A stretch of 64,000 nt of DNA from Pseudomonadota bacterium (lineage in GTDB: Bacteria; Desulfobacterota; Desulfovibrionia; Desulfovibrionales; Desulfovibrionaceae), in NCBI GenBank assembly GCA_018816865.1, contig JAHIUW010000031.1, positions 1 to 64,000 of the forward strand, given 5' to 3'. Under the pieces are notes generated by a model, which ran no database searches, was not told where the DNA came from, and was given only the letters and a program-made list of their open reading frames with translations. This document shows, in pieces, positions 45,465 through 54,617 of this stretch (within the stretch, counting starts at the first letter, position 1; each line of letters opens with the position of its first letter). Position numbers and translations under genes: made by a program.

Positions 45465-46586
45465 ATGAACCGCATTCATTATACCAAACCCTCCATCACC
45501 GAGCTTGAAGTCAGTTACGCGACGGACGCGGCTCGGAACGGCTGGGGTGAGCATTGCTACGAATACATCGGACGCTTTGAGGAGGGCTTCCGCAGCCATC
45601 TCGGCGTAAGGCACGCCATCGCGACCTCCAGCTGCACCGGAGCTTTGCATATGGGCCTAGCGGCACTAGGCGTTGGCCCCGGGGACGAGGTCGTCCTTGC
45701 CGACACGAACTGGATCGCTAGCGTGGCGCCGGTCTTGCACCTTGGTGCCACCCCGGTCCTCGTTGATATCCTGGTGGACTCCTGGTGCCTAGACCCCGTA
45801 CAGGTAGAAAGGGCCATCACTCCGCGAACCAAGGCGATCATCGCTGTGCATCTCTATGGAAACCTCTGCGCGATGGATGAACTGTTGGCTATCGGAGAAC
45901 GGCACGGCATCACTGTGGTGGAGGACGCCGCAGAGGCGATCGGTTCGGTCCTGCACGGCAGGCGGGCTGGTTCTATGGGGCGTTTTGGGGCGTTTTCTTT
46001 TCACGGGACAAAGACGCTGACCACGGGGGAGGGAGGCGTGTTTGTCACCAACGACGACGAGCTCTACGAAAAGGTCCTGACCCTTAGCAATCACGGCCGC
46101 TCCAGGAAACAGCAGAAGCAGTTTTGGCCCGACGAGGTGGGATTCAAGTACAAGATGTCCAACGTGCAGGCGGCCATCGGCTGTGGACAACTGGAGCGTA
46201 TTGGAGAACTTATTTTCCGCAAGCGTGAAATCATGGCTTACTACCGTGAGCGTCTTCGGGAATTTGATGGGCTGCATCTGAATCCCGAGCCTGAAGGCAC
46301 GGTCATTGGGGCCTGGATGCCCACGGCTGTGTTCGCGCCGGAGACCAACGTCACCCGCGAGCGTCTGCAAGAGGCTTTTGATGCAATGAATATCGACGCC
46401 CGAGTTTTCTTTCACCCCCTATCCTGCCTGCCCATGTTCGAACAGCGGCCGGAAAATATTCATGCCTGGGACATCCCTGGGCGTGCCATCAACCTGCCAA
46501 GCTACCACGATATGACCGAGGCGGATCTGGAGCGCGTGGCAGACGTGCTGGACGCTCTCTGCACCCGCCCTGGCGGAGGGGAATAG
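45465..46586 (+). CDS. DegT/DnrJ/EryC1/StrS aminotransferase
   Basis: The 373-residue PLP enzyme has SSCTGALHMGLAALGVGPGD, the PLP-pocket VVEDAAEAIGS and the Schiff-base Lys in FSFHGTKTLTTGEGG. It resembles perosamine-type sugar aminotransferases and would aminate a 4-keto sugar. The following ATP-grasp gene starts directly after its stop. Which keto sugar it uses is uncertain; the CDP-keto sugar or a GDP/UDP sugar are possible. Confidence 0.88.
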   Translation: MNRIHYTKPSITELEVSYATDAARNGWGEHCYEYIGRFEEGFRSHLGVRHAIATSSCTGALHMGLAALGVGPGDEVVLADTNWIASVAPVLHLGATPVLVDILVDSWCLDPVQVERAITPRTKAIIAVHLYGNLCAMDELLAIGERHGITVVEDAAEAIGSVLHGRRAGSMGRFGAFSFHGTKTLTTGEGGVFVTNDDELYEKVLTLSNHGRSRKQQKQFWPDEVGFKYKMSNVQAAIGCGQLERIGELIFRKREIMAYYRERLREFDGLHLNPEPEGTVIGAWMPTAVFAPETNVTRERLQEAFDAMNIDARVFFHPLSCLPMFEQRPENIHAWDIPGRAINLPSYHDMTEADLERVADVLDALCTRPGGGE

Positions 46587-46587
46587 T

Positions 46588-47625
46588 ATGCGGATTCAAG
46601 GGGCGCAGACCAGGGTCATGATCGCCGGGGTGGGTGGTGCCTCTCTGGGTACGGAAATCTTCAAATCCCTGGTGTTGGCCGGGGGGGTGGAGATCTACGG
46701 CTGCGACGTCTCGCCTACGGCCTACGGACTGTACCAGCCGGGATTTGCCAAGACCTACAGGATTACGCGGGACCGATACGTGGACCAGGTGCTGGACTGT
46801 TGCCGAGACGCTGGGGTGGAGTTTCTGATCCCTGGGGGCGAGCAGCCCATGGCCCTGCTCGGGGCTGCCGCAGAGCGCCTGGAAGCCGCGGGTGTAAGGC
46901 TGTTGATGAACGCGCCTGGGGTGGTGGCCGCTTGTTCTGACAAAAACGAGACCTTCCGGCTCCTGGCTTCTCTCCAGGTGCCCATGCCCAGGACTGCGGG
47001 CATCGGCCTTGATTTCGACGCGCAGACTGTGGGCTTGCCTTGCATCGTCAAGCCCGCAACCGATTCCGGGGGTAGCGCGGGTGTCTTCTTCGCATTGACG
47101 ACCGAAGAAGTAGCCGTCTACGCGGACTACATCCGACGCATGGGGGGGACCCCCGTGGCCCAGGAATACGTGGACGAAGGCGAGGGGGAGTTCACCATCG
47201 GCGTGCTTTCCCTGCCCGATGGCACGATTGTTGGTTCTATTGCGCTTAGGCGGGTGTTTGACGCCAAGCTTTCGGTGTCCTACCGTGGCCGGGGTGGCCT
47301 CATCTCTAGCGGCTACTCCCAGGGCTACATTGACCATTTTCCGGGCCTCTGCCGTCAAGCCGAGCGCATTGCCGCTGGCATCGGCAGTCGTGGCCCCATC
47401 AATGTCCAGGGCCGGGTGCGTGGCGGGGTGCTGCTGCCCTTCGAGATCAATCCCCGCTTCTCGGCTTCCACCCACCTTCGCTCCTTGGCGGGCTTCAACG
47501 AGATCGAAATGCTCATTCGCTACCACCTGACGGGGCGGCGACCCGAGGCCCCGACTATCCGCCCGGGCTGGTACCTGCGCAGTTTGGCTGAGGATTTTAT
47601 CCCTGTGGAGAAGATTCTGCCATGA
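46588..47625 (+). CDS. ATP-grasp ligase-like protein
   Basis: The 345-residue protein has the carbamoyl-phosphate-synthase-like ATP-grasp arrangement: N-terminal VMIAGVGGASLGTEIFKSL, SDKNETFRLLASLQVPMPRT, the ATP-binding PCIVKPATDSGGSAGVFF, and the metal-binding LPFEINPRFSAST near the end. ATP-grasp enzymes join a carboxylate to an amine or thiol. Beside an aminotransferase, it could attach an amino or organic acid to an amino sugar; this is inference. Its stop overlaps the next start by four bases. Confidence 0.78.
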   Translation: MRIQGAQTRVMIAGVGGASLGTEIFKSLVLAGGVEIYGCDVSPTAYGLYQPGFAKTYRITRDRYVDQVLDCCRDAGVEFLIPGGEQPMALLGAAAERLEAAGVRLLMNAPGVVAACSDKNETFRLLASLQVPMPRTAGIGLDFDAQTVGLPCIVKPATDSGGSAGVFFALTTEEVAVYADYIRRMGGTPVAQEYVDEGEGEFTIGVLSLPDGTIVGSIALRRVFDAKLSVSYRGRGGLISSGYSQGYIDHFPGLCRQAERIAAGIGSRGPINVQGRVRGGVLLPFEINPRFSASTHLRSLAGFNEIEMLIRYHLTGRRPEAPTIRPGWYLRSLAEDFIPVEKILP

Positions 47626-48884
47626 TCTGCTGGATCACTGAACGCCTGGGTACTGCACCGTTTTCATCCGTCCTGCCCGAGGGGGCAGTGCGTGTGGACA
47701 TAAGAGAACTGGTCGACCGCGGCGGCAATCCCGCTGAGGAGCTGCTGGGCCGCACGGATGCCGCGCTTGAGGCCCTTGAGAGTGGCTGGCGGGTGCTCCT
47801 TTGCTGCGACCATGGCATTTCGCGGAGCAATGCCATGGCTGCCTTGGTGTTGGCCCTGGCCGAGGGCCTGTCGTTCTCGGTGGCAGTGCGCAGGGTACTG
47901 GATGCAACGGGCGACGCTGAAATGCACTTGGACATGCTTGGAACGGCCCGCGCCGCGTATGCCCGAAGGAGCGGCGAGGCCGAAATCCGCAGGGATGACT
48001 CCTGCTGGTTGTTGACGGGCGGGCAGGGCTATCTCGGCTCCGCATTGCGCCGAGCGGCTCCCCCGGGGGTCCGCATCGCCGCCCCGTCGCACGGAGAGCT
48101 TGACCTGCTACGGGGCAGCGCAGGACTTGATCTGTTTGTCCGGGACCACGGCGTGTCGCGCATTTTGCATTTCGCTACGCCCCGGGTCGGGAACGTCAAC
48201 TCGGCCTTGGGAGAGAGCTTGGTGATGCTGCGCAACGTGCTGGACACCTGCGCAGCCAATGGAGCCTCCCTGCTGCTCCCCTCGCGTTGGGAAGTCTTCT
48301 CCGGGGACGAGGGGACCCGCATCGAGGCCGACGAGGAAAGGCCGTTGCGGCCTAAGGGGATACTGGGTGACACCAAATTTCTGCTGGAGACCCTGGCCCA
48401 GGAGTACGCGCAGCGCTCGGGCCTGGAGGTGACAATCCTGCGGAGCGGCCTCGTCTACGGGCGGGGCGGCGGCCCGAATTTCATGCAGGGCTTCGTCAGG
48501 CGGGCGCTGGGCGGTGGCCCCATCGTCACTCATGCCTACCGCAACGGACCGCCTGCGTTGGACCTGCTCCACCAGGACGATTGGGTCCGGGCTTGCCTCA
48601 GTCTGTTGAAAGACGGGGCAGGAGGTGGTGTCTACCACTGTGGGTCCGGGCGGCTGGTCCAGACGCACGACGTGGCGCTGGGGATCGCGACGGCGTTGTC
48701 GTCACCGAGCCGAGTGGAAGCCGTGCGGATTGACGACGTCACGGCCAATGTGCTGCTGGTTTCGGAGAAGCTGAATCGGGCGACCGGGTGGACGCCCGAG
48801 AAGGAATTCGAGACGGAACTGCCCCTGTTCGCCAGAGACAACGCGGCAACAACATCGCAAACGGGAGGATTCCATGGCGGATAG
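47622..48884 (+). CDS. Fusion of a dual-specificity-phosphatase-like domain and an SDR epimerase-like domain
   Basis: The 420-residue protein has two modules. Residues ~1-120 hold a Cys-phosphatase P-loop, VLLCCDHGISRSNAMAAL: Cys62 and Arg68 form the CX5R signature, with a Ser after the Arg as in dual-specificity phosphatases. Residues ~128-410 form an extended SDR with LLTGGQGYLGSALRR (G133, G136, G139). In the SDR active site the motif reads ILGDTK, so Lys252 is kept but the usual Tyr is Leu248. Normal epimerase or dehydratase chemistry is therefore doubtful. I know no characterised protein of this architecture. It is translationally coupled to the ATP-grasp gene. Confidence 0.8.
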   Translation: MICWITERLGTAPFSSVLPEGAVRVDIRELVDRGGNPAEELLGRTDAALEALESGWRVLLCCDHGISRSNAMAALVLALAEGLSFSVAVRRVLDATGDAEMHLDMLGTARAAYARRSGEAEIRRDDSCWLLTGGQGYLGSALRRAAPPGVRIAAPSHGELDLLRGSAGLDLFVRDHGVSRILHFATPRVGNVNSALGESLVMLRNVLDTCAANGASLLLPSRWEVFSGDEGTRIEADEERPLRPKGILGDTKFLLETLAQEYAQRSGLEVTILRSGLVYGRGGGPNFMQGFVRRALGGGPIVTHAYRNGPPALDLLHQDDWVRACLSLLKDGAGGGVYHCGSGRLVQTHDVALGIATALSSPSRVEAVRIDDVTANVLLVSEKLNRATGWTPEKEFETELPLFARDNAATTSQTGGFHGG

Positions 48885-49662
48885 AAGCGAAGAGAAGAGG
48901 CGTCAGGAATCGTTCATCTGGTCCAGGACGAAATTTCATAGTGAATACAATATGTTTCTGGCGCAATATAAGGCTGAGTCCTGCCTTGAGAACAAGGTTG
49001 GAAAGAGCCTGCTGGACATCGCTTGTGGGGATGGGCTGATGACTGAGATTTTTGCGGCTCATTTCGAGACGGTCGTTGGCGTCGACGCCAACGGCGTGCA
49101 TTTGGCCGAGGCCAGGAAACGCCTTCCCGGGGTCGAGTTCCACGAGAATTTGATCGAGGAGTTGGATTTGGATGCGGCCTTCGACACCATTACCATGCTC
49201 GACCTCTTGGAGCACGTCGAGGACCCCGCGGCGGTACTGCGCAAGGCGGCTTCGATGCTCACGGACGATGGCGTGCTAATCGTGCACGTCCCCAATGCGT
49301 ATGCCATCAACAGGCGGCTGGCCGTCCTCATGGGGACGTTGGAGCACTGCGAGGAGCTGTCCCCTTTCGACATCGAGATCGCGGGGCACCGGCGTTCCTA
49401 TTCTCTGGATTCCCTGTGCCACGAGGTGGAATGCGCCGGGCTCAAGATTCGATCCACCGGGGGCATCTTCTACAAGATGTTGTCTACTGCCCAGATGGAT
49501 TGGTTTCTGAAAAACGGCCTATGGGAGGGCAACGAGTTCGGCTGGGGCCGTGTGGGCGGCCCCGGGAGAGACTGGAAGGCAGAATTCTGTCGGGCGTCCT
49601 ACGAGCTTGGCAAGAAACAGCCCGAGGACTGCAACATCATCTACGCCTGCATCACTAAGTAA
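48874..49662 (+). CDS. Class I SAM-dependent methyltransferase
   Basis: The 262-residue protein shows the SAM-binding motif LLDIACGDGLMTEIF, VVGVDANGVHLAEARKRL and TITMLDLLEHVEDPAAVLR. It is similar to O/N-methyltransferases in glycan clusters that cap or modify sugars. It overlaps the previous gene by 11 bases. The acceptor is unknown. Confidence 0.82.
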   Translation: MADRSEEKRRQESFIWSRTKFHSEYNMFLAQYKAESCLENKVGKSLLDIACGDGLMTEIFAAHFETVVGVDANGVHLAEARKRLPGVEFHENLIEELDLDAAFDTITMLDLLEHVEDPAAVLRKAASMLTDDGVLIVHVPNAYAINRRLAVLMGTLEHCEELSPFDIEIAGHRRSYSLDSLCHEVECAGLKIRSTGGIFYKMLSTAQMDWFLKNGLWEGNEFGWGRVGGPGRDWKAEFCRASYELGKKQPEDCNIIYACITK

Positions 49663-49696
49663 GGGCGCAACTCCGTATCGGGACACAGAGGGATTT

Positions 49697-50476
49697 ATGG
49701 ACCCAATCTTAGATTTCAAGCGTCAGGTCGAGGATAATGTCATGGCCCTGGGCCGGGACGTGGACGCGCAGGCCCTGTCGCGGATATGGTCGCGCGAGAC
49801 CAACCGCAACGGCTACACCTACAACTTTTCCTGGTTGGGCCGCCCCATCATTCAGTATCCGCAGGACATGGTCGCCATGCAGGAGTTGATCTGGCAGATC
49901 AAGCCCGACCTGATCATCGAGACCGGCATCGCCCATGGCGGTTCGCTCATCTTCAGTGCCTCCATGCTGGCCATGCTGGACATGGCCGAGGCCATCGAAC
50001 TCGGCGCGAGCATTGACCCCAAAGCATCCAAGCGCAAGGTACTGGGCATCGACATCGATATACGCGCCCACAACCGCGCCGCCATCGAGGCTCATCCCAT
50101 GGCTTCGCGCATCCAGATGATCCAGGGCTCGTCCATCGCCGATGAAGTTATCGCCCAGGTGCAGGACATTGCCGCGGGGTACTCTCGAGTGCTTGTCTGT
50201 CTGGACTCCATGCACACCCATGAGCATGTCTTGGCGGAACTGGAGGCCTACGCTCCCTTGGTCAGCCTCGGCAGCTACTGCGTTGTGTTTGACACCCTTA
50301 TTGAAGACATGCCGTCGGATCTGTTTGCGGACAGGCCGTGGGGCAAGGGTGACAACCCTAAGACCGCTGTCTGGGAGTACCGCAAGACCCACTCCGAGTT
50401 TGAGGTCGACACGGATATCCCCCACAAGCTGCTGATTACCGTGGCACCGGATGGATACTTGAAGCGGGTGTCGTGA
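49697..50476 (+). CDS. CmcI/RhlM-family protein (cephalosporin hydroxylase family, methyltransferase-like)
   Basis: The 259-residue protein matches the CmcI family: NFSWLGRPIIQYPQDMVAMQ, LIIETGIAHGGSLIFSASML, VLGIDIDIRAHNRAAIEAHP, and VLVCLDSMHTHEHVLAELE. Despite the family name, the fold is that of SAM methyltransferases, and homologues occur in rhamnan and O-antigen clusters (RhlM). It probably methylates a sugar hydroxyl. GAGGG precedes ATG 49697. Confidence 0.82.
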   Translation: MDPILDFKRQVEDNVMALGRDVDAQALSRIWSRETNRNGYTYNFSWLGRPIIQYPQDMVAMQELIWQIKPDLIIETGIAHGGSLIFSASMLAMLDMAEAIELGASIDPKASKRKVLGIDIDIRAHNRAAIEAHPMASRIQMIQGSSIADEVIAQVQDIAAGYSRVLVCLDSMHTHEHVLAELEAYAPLVSLGSYCVVFDTLIEDMPSDLFADRPWGKGDNPKTAVWEYRKTHSEFEVDTDIPHKLLITVAPDGYLKRVS

Positions 50477-50619
50477 GAATTCCGCACGTGGGGAGGGGGA
50501 GGACAGATTCTCTCAGGGGACAAGGCCTGGAGGGGGGTGCTCCCTGAGGATAGCTTTCTCCGGGGTTCTAGTTGCTTGAGTCTGAACTATTTGTGGTAGG
50601 TGTTTTGACCCCTATCCCT

Positions 50620-50928
50620 AAACTGTACCGGTCGAACGTGCGGGTATCCCACTTGGTGGAATGGCTCTCTGGCAACGGTTCCTGATACACGGCGAAGGAA
50701 ACCGTAGAGTTCGCCACATGGCTCGGCCTTCTGGCCCGCTTTACCCTGGTCAGAAGCACGGAGAGCAAGGGTATGGCCGAGGCGTTCGTCAAAACGTTCA
50801 AGCGGGATTACGTCGGAAGCCACCCTTGTCTCGACGCCGTAACGGCCATGGGTAAACTCGCAGGATGGTTTGAGGACTACAACGAAAATGCGCCCCACAA
50901 GAGGCTAAGGATGCGTTCTTTTCGATAA
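50620..50928 (+). mobile_element. Degraded IS3-family (IS2-like) transposase remnant
   Basis: The frame reads VEWLSGNGS, a TGA stop where the family has Cys, then YTAKETVEFATWLGLLARFT, ESKGMAEAFVKTFKRDYV and GWFEDYNENAPHKRLRMRSF. This is the end of an IS2-type DDE domain with the second Asp replaced by Gly and an internal stop, so it is dead. It belongs to a different IS3 subgroup from the fragment at the left edge. It separates the plus-strand glycan genes from the minus-strand block. Confidence 0.85.
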
Positions 50929-50960
50929 TTCATCCGTTCATTGCAAACGTCTGCCTGTCC

Positions 50961-51047
50961 GGTTTTATAGGGGCAACTCCAGTTTGGGTATCTGGTTCTA
51001 TGGGGGCAACTCCAGTTTGGGTATCTGGTTCTATGGGGGCAACTCCA
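50961..51047. repeat. 33-bp tandem repeat at the IS remnant end
   Basis: Two full units and one 21-base partial unit, each beginning GGTT(C/T)TAT(G/A)GGGGCAACT, repeat with a period of exactly 33 bases. Units 1 and 2 differ at two positions. They start where the right terminal repeat of the IS3 remnant is expected. Confidence 0.75.
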
Positions 51048-51072
51048 AGTGGGCTGTTCCAAGATGGAGCGG

Positions 51073-52350
51073 TTAGCTGGATAGAGAGCCTTCTATCAGG
51101 GCTGTCCTCTCGTGCGCTTGGGAGTTATTTGGGTGGTATTCTGCTGATGCGAGTCCCGCCAGAGCCCAGAATTGCTTAGAGAATTCACCACTGAATAGGT
51201 TCATTTCGACCATCGCCCCCGTCATCGCTGCAATCCAGATAATAAGGTAATATCTTCTCTTGCGATCCTCTGTCTTGATTAGGCCGGTGACCAAGTTTCC
51301 ATAGGTCCAGATGATGAACGCGCTTAGCGTTACTGCGGCCATACTACCATAAGATGCAGCAACACGCAGGAACGTGTTATGTACGATGTGCTTTACATGT
51401 AGCACGTTGTGCTCGAATTTGGGGCCAAGTCCTATGAGAGGGTGGTCCGAAATGACGTCAAGGGCCAGTCTGTATGATTTAATACGTGTTTGGACGGTTT
51501 TCGGGGACATGGCGATGAGCCTGTTGTTGGCTTCCTGGATTACTGGCCAGAGAAGAAAGGTACCTAATAGTGCCACTGCTAAAATGGAACAAAGGATGAT
51601 GCCGGGATGAATGCCGCGTTTCTTTGGGTTTTTTGTTAGAATCCGGAATAGGCCGAACAGGACAGCGAGGCTCGCGTAGAAGATGAGGGTCGCCACCCAA
51701 GTACTCCTGGATAGAGACATTATCAATCCCGTAACGATGACAAGTGAAGAGAAGACCCCTGCAAGTCTCTTGAGTGGGTTATGGTGCAGTATCCAGCGCA
51801 TCCCGATGGCAAGCCCAACGATTCCTGAAATACCGTAGCTGCCTCGAGATTTCATTAGGCCTGTCGCACCATTATGGATAACTCCAAAGAGTTCGAAAGA
51901 TTTATTTGACGTTAATGTCGAGAGGGGTTCGAAGTAGGGCACGATGCCGAAGATGTGCCCTAGGCCTATGATGGGAGGGAGCAGTGTACTGGCAAGGATA
52001 GCTGCTTCCCAGTGGCTCTTGTGGATGTGTGATGCCACTGTGAAGGCCACAAAAAAAAGAAGGCCGGCGCCAATGCAAGGGGTACTGGCGGAAAGAGCTT
52101 GTTTTAGAGGGAGATGGTAGAGATTTCCGCCTACGACAAGCATGATGAATGCTCCCAGGCAAGATAGTATTCCGTAGCTTGGCATCAGCCAATTTTTGGG
52201 GTGGGTGATTCCCCAATACAATATCAAAACGGCGAACAGGGCGGCCGCTGCGTTGGGGGGAGAAAGATTGAACCCCACTTTGAGTAAGTGGAATTCGGCG
52301 AAAGGCAGCAGGACGAGGCAGAGCAAGGCGAAGATGTGATGGAGGCTCAT
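51073..52350 (-). CDS. O-antigen ligase/polymerase family membrane protein
   Basis: The 425-residue protein has about 11 membrane helices and a Wzy_C-type loop with SRSTWVATLIFYASL, ALDVISDHPLIGLGPKFEHN and VHNTFLRVAASYGSM. It is the second ligase/polymerase protein in the locus; one may be Wzy and the other WaaL. Its start overlaps the upstream glycosyltransferase stop by four bases. Confidence 0.8.
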   Translation of the reverse strand: MSLHHIFALLCLVLLPFAEFHLLKVGFNLSPPNAAAALFAVLILYWGITHPKNWLMPSYGILSCLGAFIMLVVGGNLYHLPLKQALSASTPCIGAGLLFFVAFTVASHIHKSHWEAAILASTLLPPIIGLGHIFGIVPYFEPLSTLTSNKSFELFGVIHNGATGLMKSRGSYGISGIVGLAIGMRWILHHNPLKRLAGVFSSLVIVTGLIMSLSRSTWVATLIFYASLAVLFGLFRILTKNPKKRGIHPGIILCSILAVALLGTFLLWPVIQEANNRLIAMSPKTVQTRIKSYRLALDVISDHPLIGLGPKFEHNVLHVKHIVHNTFLRVAASYGSMAAVTLSAFIIWTYGNLVTGLIKTEDRKRRYYLIIWIAAMTGAMVEMNLFSGEFSKQFWALAGLASAEYHPNNSQAHERTALIEGSLSS

Positions 52351-53489
52351 GGGGCATTCACCTGCTCGAAAACGCGGGTCAGATTGGTGATTTCATTTGC
52401 GATGGAATGGCTGGATTGTATTTTAGCCATCGCCTGTGTTCCTGCCTTAATGAGTATTAAGGGGTCCACGATTACTCGGCGCATAGCTTCTGCAAGTTTA
52501 GGTGGATGGCCAAAAGGAACTAACCAACCAGTCTTGCCGTGGTCGATTATATCCGGCACTCCGCCAACCAGAGTGGCGATACACGGAATGCCCAAAGATG
52601 CGGCCTCTAGGATACAGCGCGGTGTGCCCTCCGACAGAGAAGGGAGCAGCAGGCAATCAATTTTTAGCATTTGATTCAAAGGTTGGGCAACCCAGGTGTG
52701 GAATCGGACGATCTCCTGAAGGCCAAGGTTCTTTGTAAGATTAAGAAGCTGTTGAGAATAGTTACCTTCACCGTAGATGTCCAAGGTGGCTTTTGTACCC
52801 TCTGCGTGGAGTTTTGCCAGGGCCTTGAGGGCATACTGGATTCCTTTGTCTGAGCTGAGGCGTGCAAAGATGCCAAAATGAATCTGCCCGTTGGTGTCCC
52901 TCCAGTTTTTTTTGAGTTCATGTTGCTCAACGCTGATGGGCGCGAGGTGGATTGCCTTGCCTTCTGGTACGCCATACTTGCTCTGTAGCAATTCGATGAT
53001 GCCCGGTGATATAGCGATGATATCGTCGGCAAGGGCCAAAGATATCTTGGTGGCCAATGCGTATATCCACGTCCTTGGTGACCAGCAAAGACTCGGAGGA
53101 ATAGGATCACCCGCGATGTGCAGCCCCAGGCGTACGGATTTAAGCCCTAGGATCCGGGCAAGTTGTATGGCTATGCCAGAGGCCAAGCCGGGCCAAAGAA
53201 ACATGGCCAGGACGTAGTCGGGGCGGCACTTAAGGATGGACCATAAGATTCTTAGTGCCGCAGGGAGAATCAAGATGCGGCCGAACCGGTTCATGGTTTG
53301 AGTGGGGATGCAGGTTATTCCTTCACTGATTCTGGGGGTGATATTGTCCGGGGCGGTGGAATAGAAAAGTAGCGAGAGCTTCATCTTTTGCGATAAGTAT
53401 CGCCCCCAGAGCTCTAACCTGCGGATGGTTCCTCCCTTGGTGGAGAGAGGTGCGGTTACAAGGAGGATGTTTAACGAGGCGGTTTTCAT
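52347..53489 (-). CDS. Glycosyltransferase family 4
   Basis: The 380-residue GT-B enzyme has NILLVTAPLSTKGGTIRRLE, FGIFARLSSDKGIQYALKAL, and the donor-binding LLPSLSEGTPRCILEAASLG with IATLVGGVPDIIDHGKTGWL. ATG 53489 is used because the GT fold begins there. Coupled to the O-antigen ligase/polymerase gene downstream. Confidence 0.87.
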   Translation of the reverse strand: MKTASLNILLVTAPLSTKGGTIRRLELWGRYLSQKMKLSLLFYSTAPDNITPRISEGITCIPTQTMNRFGRILILPAALRILWSILKCRPDYVLAMFLWPGLASGIAIQLARILGLKSVRLGLHIAGDPIPPSLCWSPRTWIYALATKISLALADDIIAISPGIIELLQSKYGVPEGKAIHLAPISVEQHELKKNWRDTNGQIHFGIFARLSSDKGIQYALKALAKLHAEGTKATLDIYGEGNYSQQLLNLTKNLGLQEIVRFHTWVAQPLNQMLKIDCLLLPSLSEGTPRCILEAASLGIPCIATLVGGVPDIIDHGKTGWLVPFGHPPKLAEAMRRVIVDPLILIKAGTQAMAKIQSSHSIANEITNLTRVFEQVNAP

Positions 53490-53588
53490 TGGATATACGT
53501 TTTGGCTAAATAATATACTCTGGCGCCATTGAAGTCGTCCTGTCAACAGTTATTGTTTGTGCGTGGCACGGCGGGTGACAGCGGATCG

Positions 53589-54617
53589 CTAGCCCTTTAG
53601 TCGAAGGAATTTCCACTTAACGATTTGCCAAGTCAGGGTGGGGGAGAATGCCAAACGCATCCAACTCGCCAAGCGACGCCAGAGGCTCTGAAGGATCACG
53701 GCAAGGTGTTTGGTGTTAAGCAGAGTGACGGCTGAAGCTCCCCGACTGATTGGTTCGTAGCCGTGGCGTTCAAGGGTTCGCCGGCATAAGTAGTCAAAGA
53801 CGTAGAGCTCAGAAGTAGGAACTTCCTGCCTCCAGGCATCAATCCTTGTGGCATCCACCTCTTTTGTGATTTTTTGGTGTATTGCACTTTCCTTTGCTGG
53901 AATTCGTTTTGAATACTCGGTTGAACTGGCGTTGTTATCGGCAGGCAACCCCAGGCTTCTGTACACCGTTGCTACGGTTCGGTCTGGATACTTAAGTAAG
54001 TCTTCGAAGCAGACCGTTAAAATTTTCTCGGGATGTAGCTTCGTGAATCCATGTACGTGGTTGACAAAGCTCCGCCAATGTCGAGCCGCTGTCAATGTGT
54101 CGCGAGCCATAATTTTGCCTGGAGCATAAGGTCGCTCGGTGAACCGTTTCGAGTTGAATACAGCTCGTCCATCACGCAGTATGTGAATGAATCCGGCTTC
54201 TGGAAGGTGCTGTGTGATTTGATTGATCCAGTATCCGTTGGCGCCATCCTTGATAATCACGTTTTTGGCCTCCGGTTTGATGTGGTCCGCATAGGCCTCA
54301 GATAGAGCTTGTGCGACGCTAGAGATGGAGTAGGGGCCACTGCTCGGTAGGCGAGCCGCAATTAGTCTATCCGGAAGGTCCAGTTGAGCTATGCGTTCTC
54401 CACAGCGAAGTATTGTTAGAATTTTTTCGGATGTTGTTGCGCCTTTCAACTGTTTTTGTTGCTCCAGGAGCAGCCGCATGAAATTGCTCTCGGTGGTCAC
54501 CACGATATCCTTGTGGGCGTCGAGTTGTGAGGAGAGCAGTGTCGAGCCAGAGCGCGAGTCGTAAATCAGAAAAAATAGGCGGCGTGGATCGCCACGTAGG
54601 TTTTTAGAATTGGTCAT
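53589..54617 (-). CDS. Sulfotransferase family protein
   Basis: The 342-residue protein has an N-terminal PAPS loop FFLIYDSRSGSTLLSSQLDA and the 3'-phosphate site FIHILRDGRAVFNSKRFTER. The C-terminal part has an amphipathic, basic helix (SLWRRLASWMRLAFSP) that may touch the membrane. ATG 54617 overlaps the upstream sulfotransferase stop (ATGA), so the two are expressed together. Confidence 0.82.
   Translation of the reverse strand: MTNSKNLRGDPRRLFFLIYDSRSGSTLLSSQLDAHKDIVVTTESNFMRLLLEQQKQLKGATTSEKILTILRCGERIAQLDLPDRLIAARLPSSGPYSISSVAQALSEAYADHIKPEAKNVIIKDGANGYWINQITQHLPEAGFIHILRDGRAVFNSKRFTERPYAPGKIMARDTLTAARHWRSFVNHVHGFTKLHPEKILTVCFEDLLKYPDRTVATVYRSLGLPADNNASSTEYSKRIPAKESAIHQKITKEVDATRIDAWRQEVPTSELYVFDYLCRRTLERHGYEPISRGASAVTLLNTKHLAVILQSLWRRLASWMRLAFSPTLTWQIVKWKFLRLKG

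Noticed and set aside
50961-51047. Possible CRISPR array
   Set aside because: The units are directly adjacent with no spacers, and no cas genes are present.
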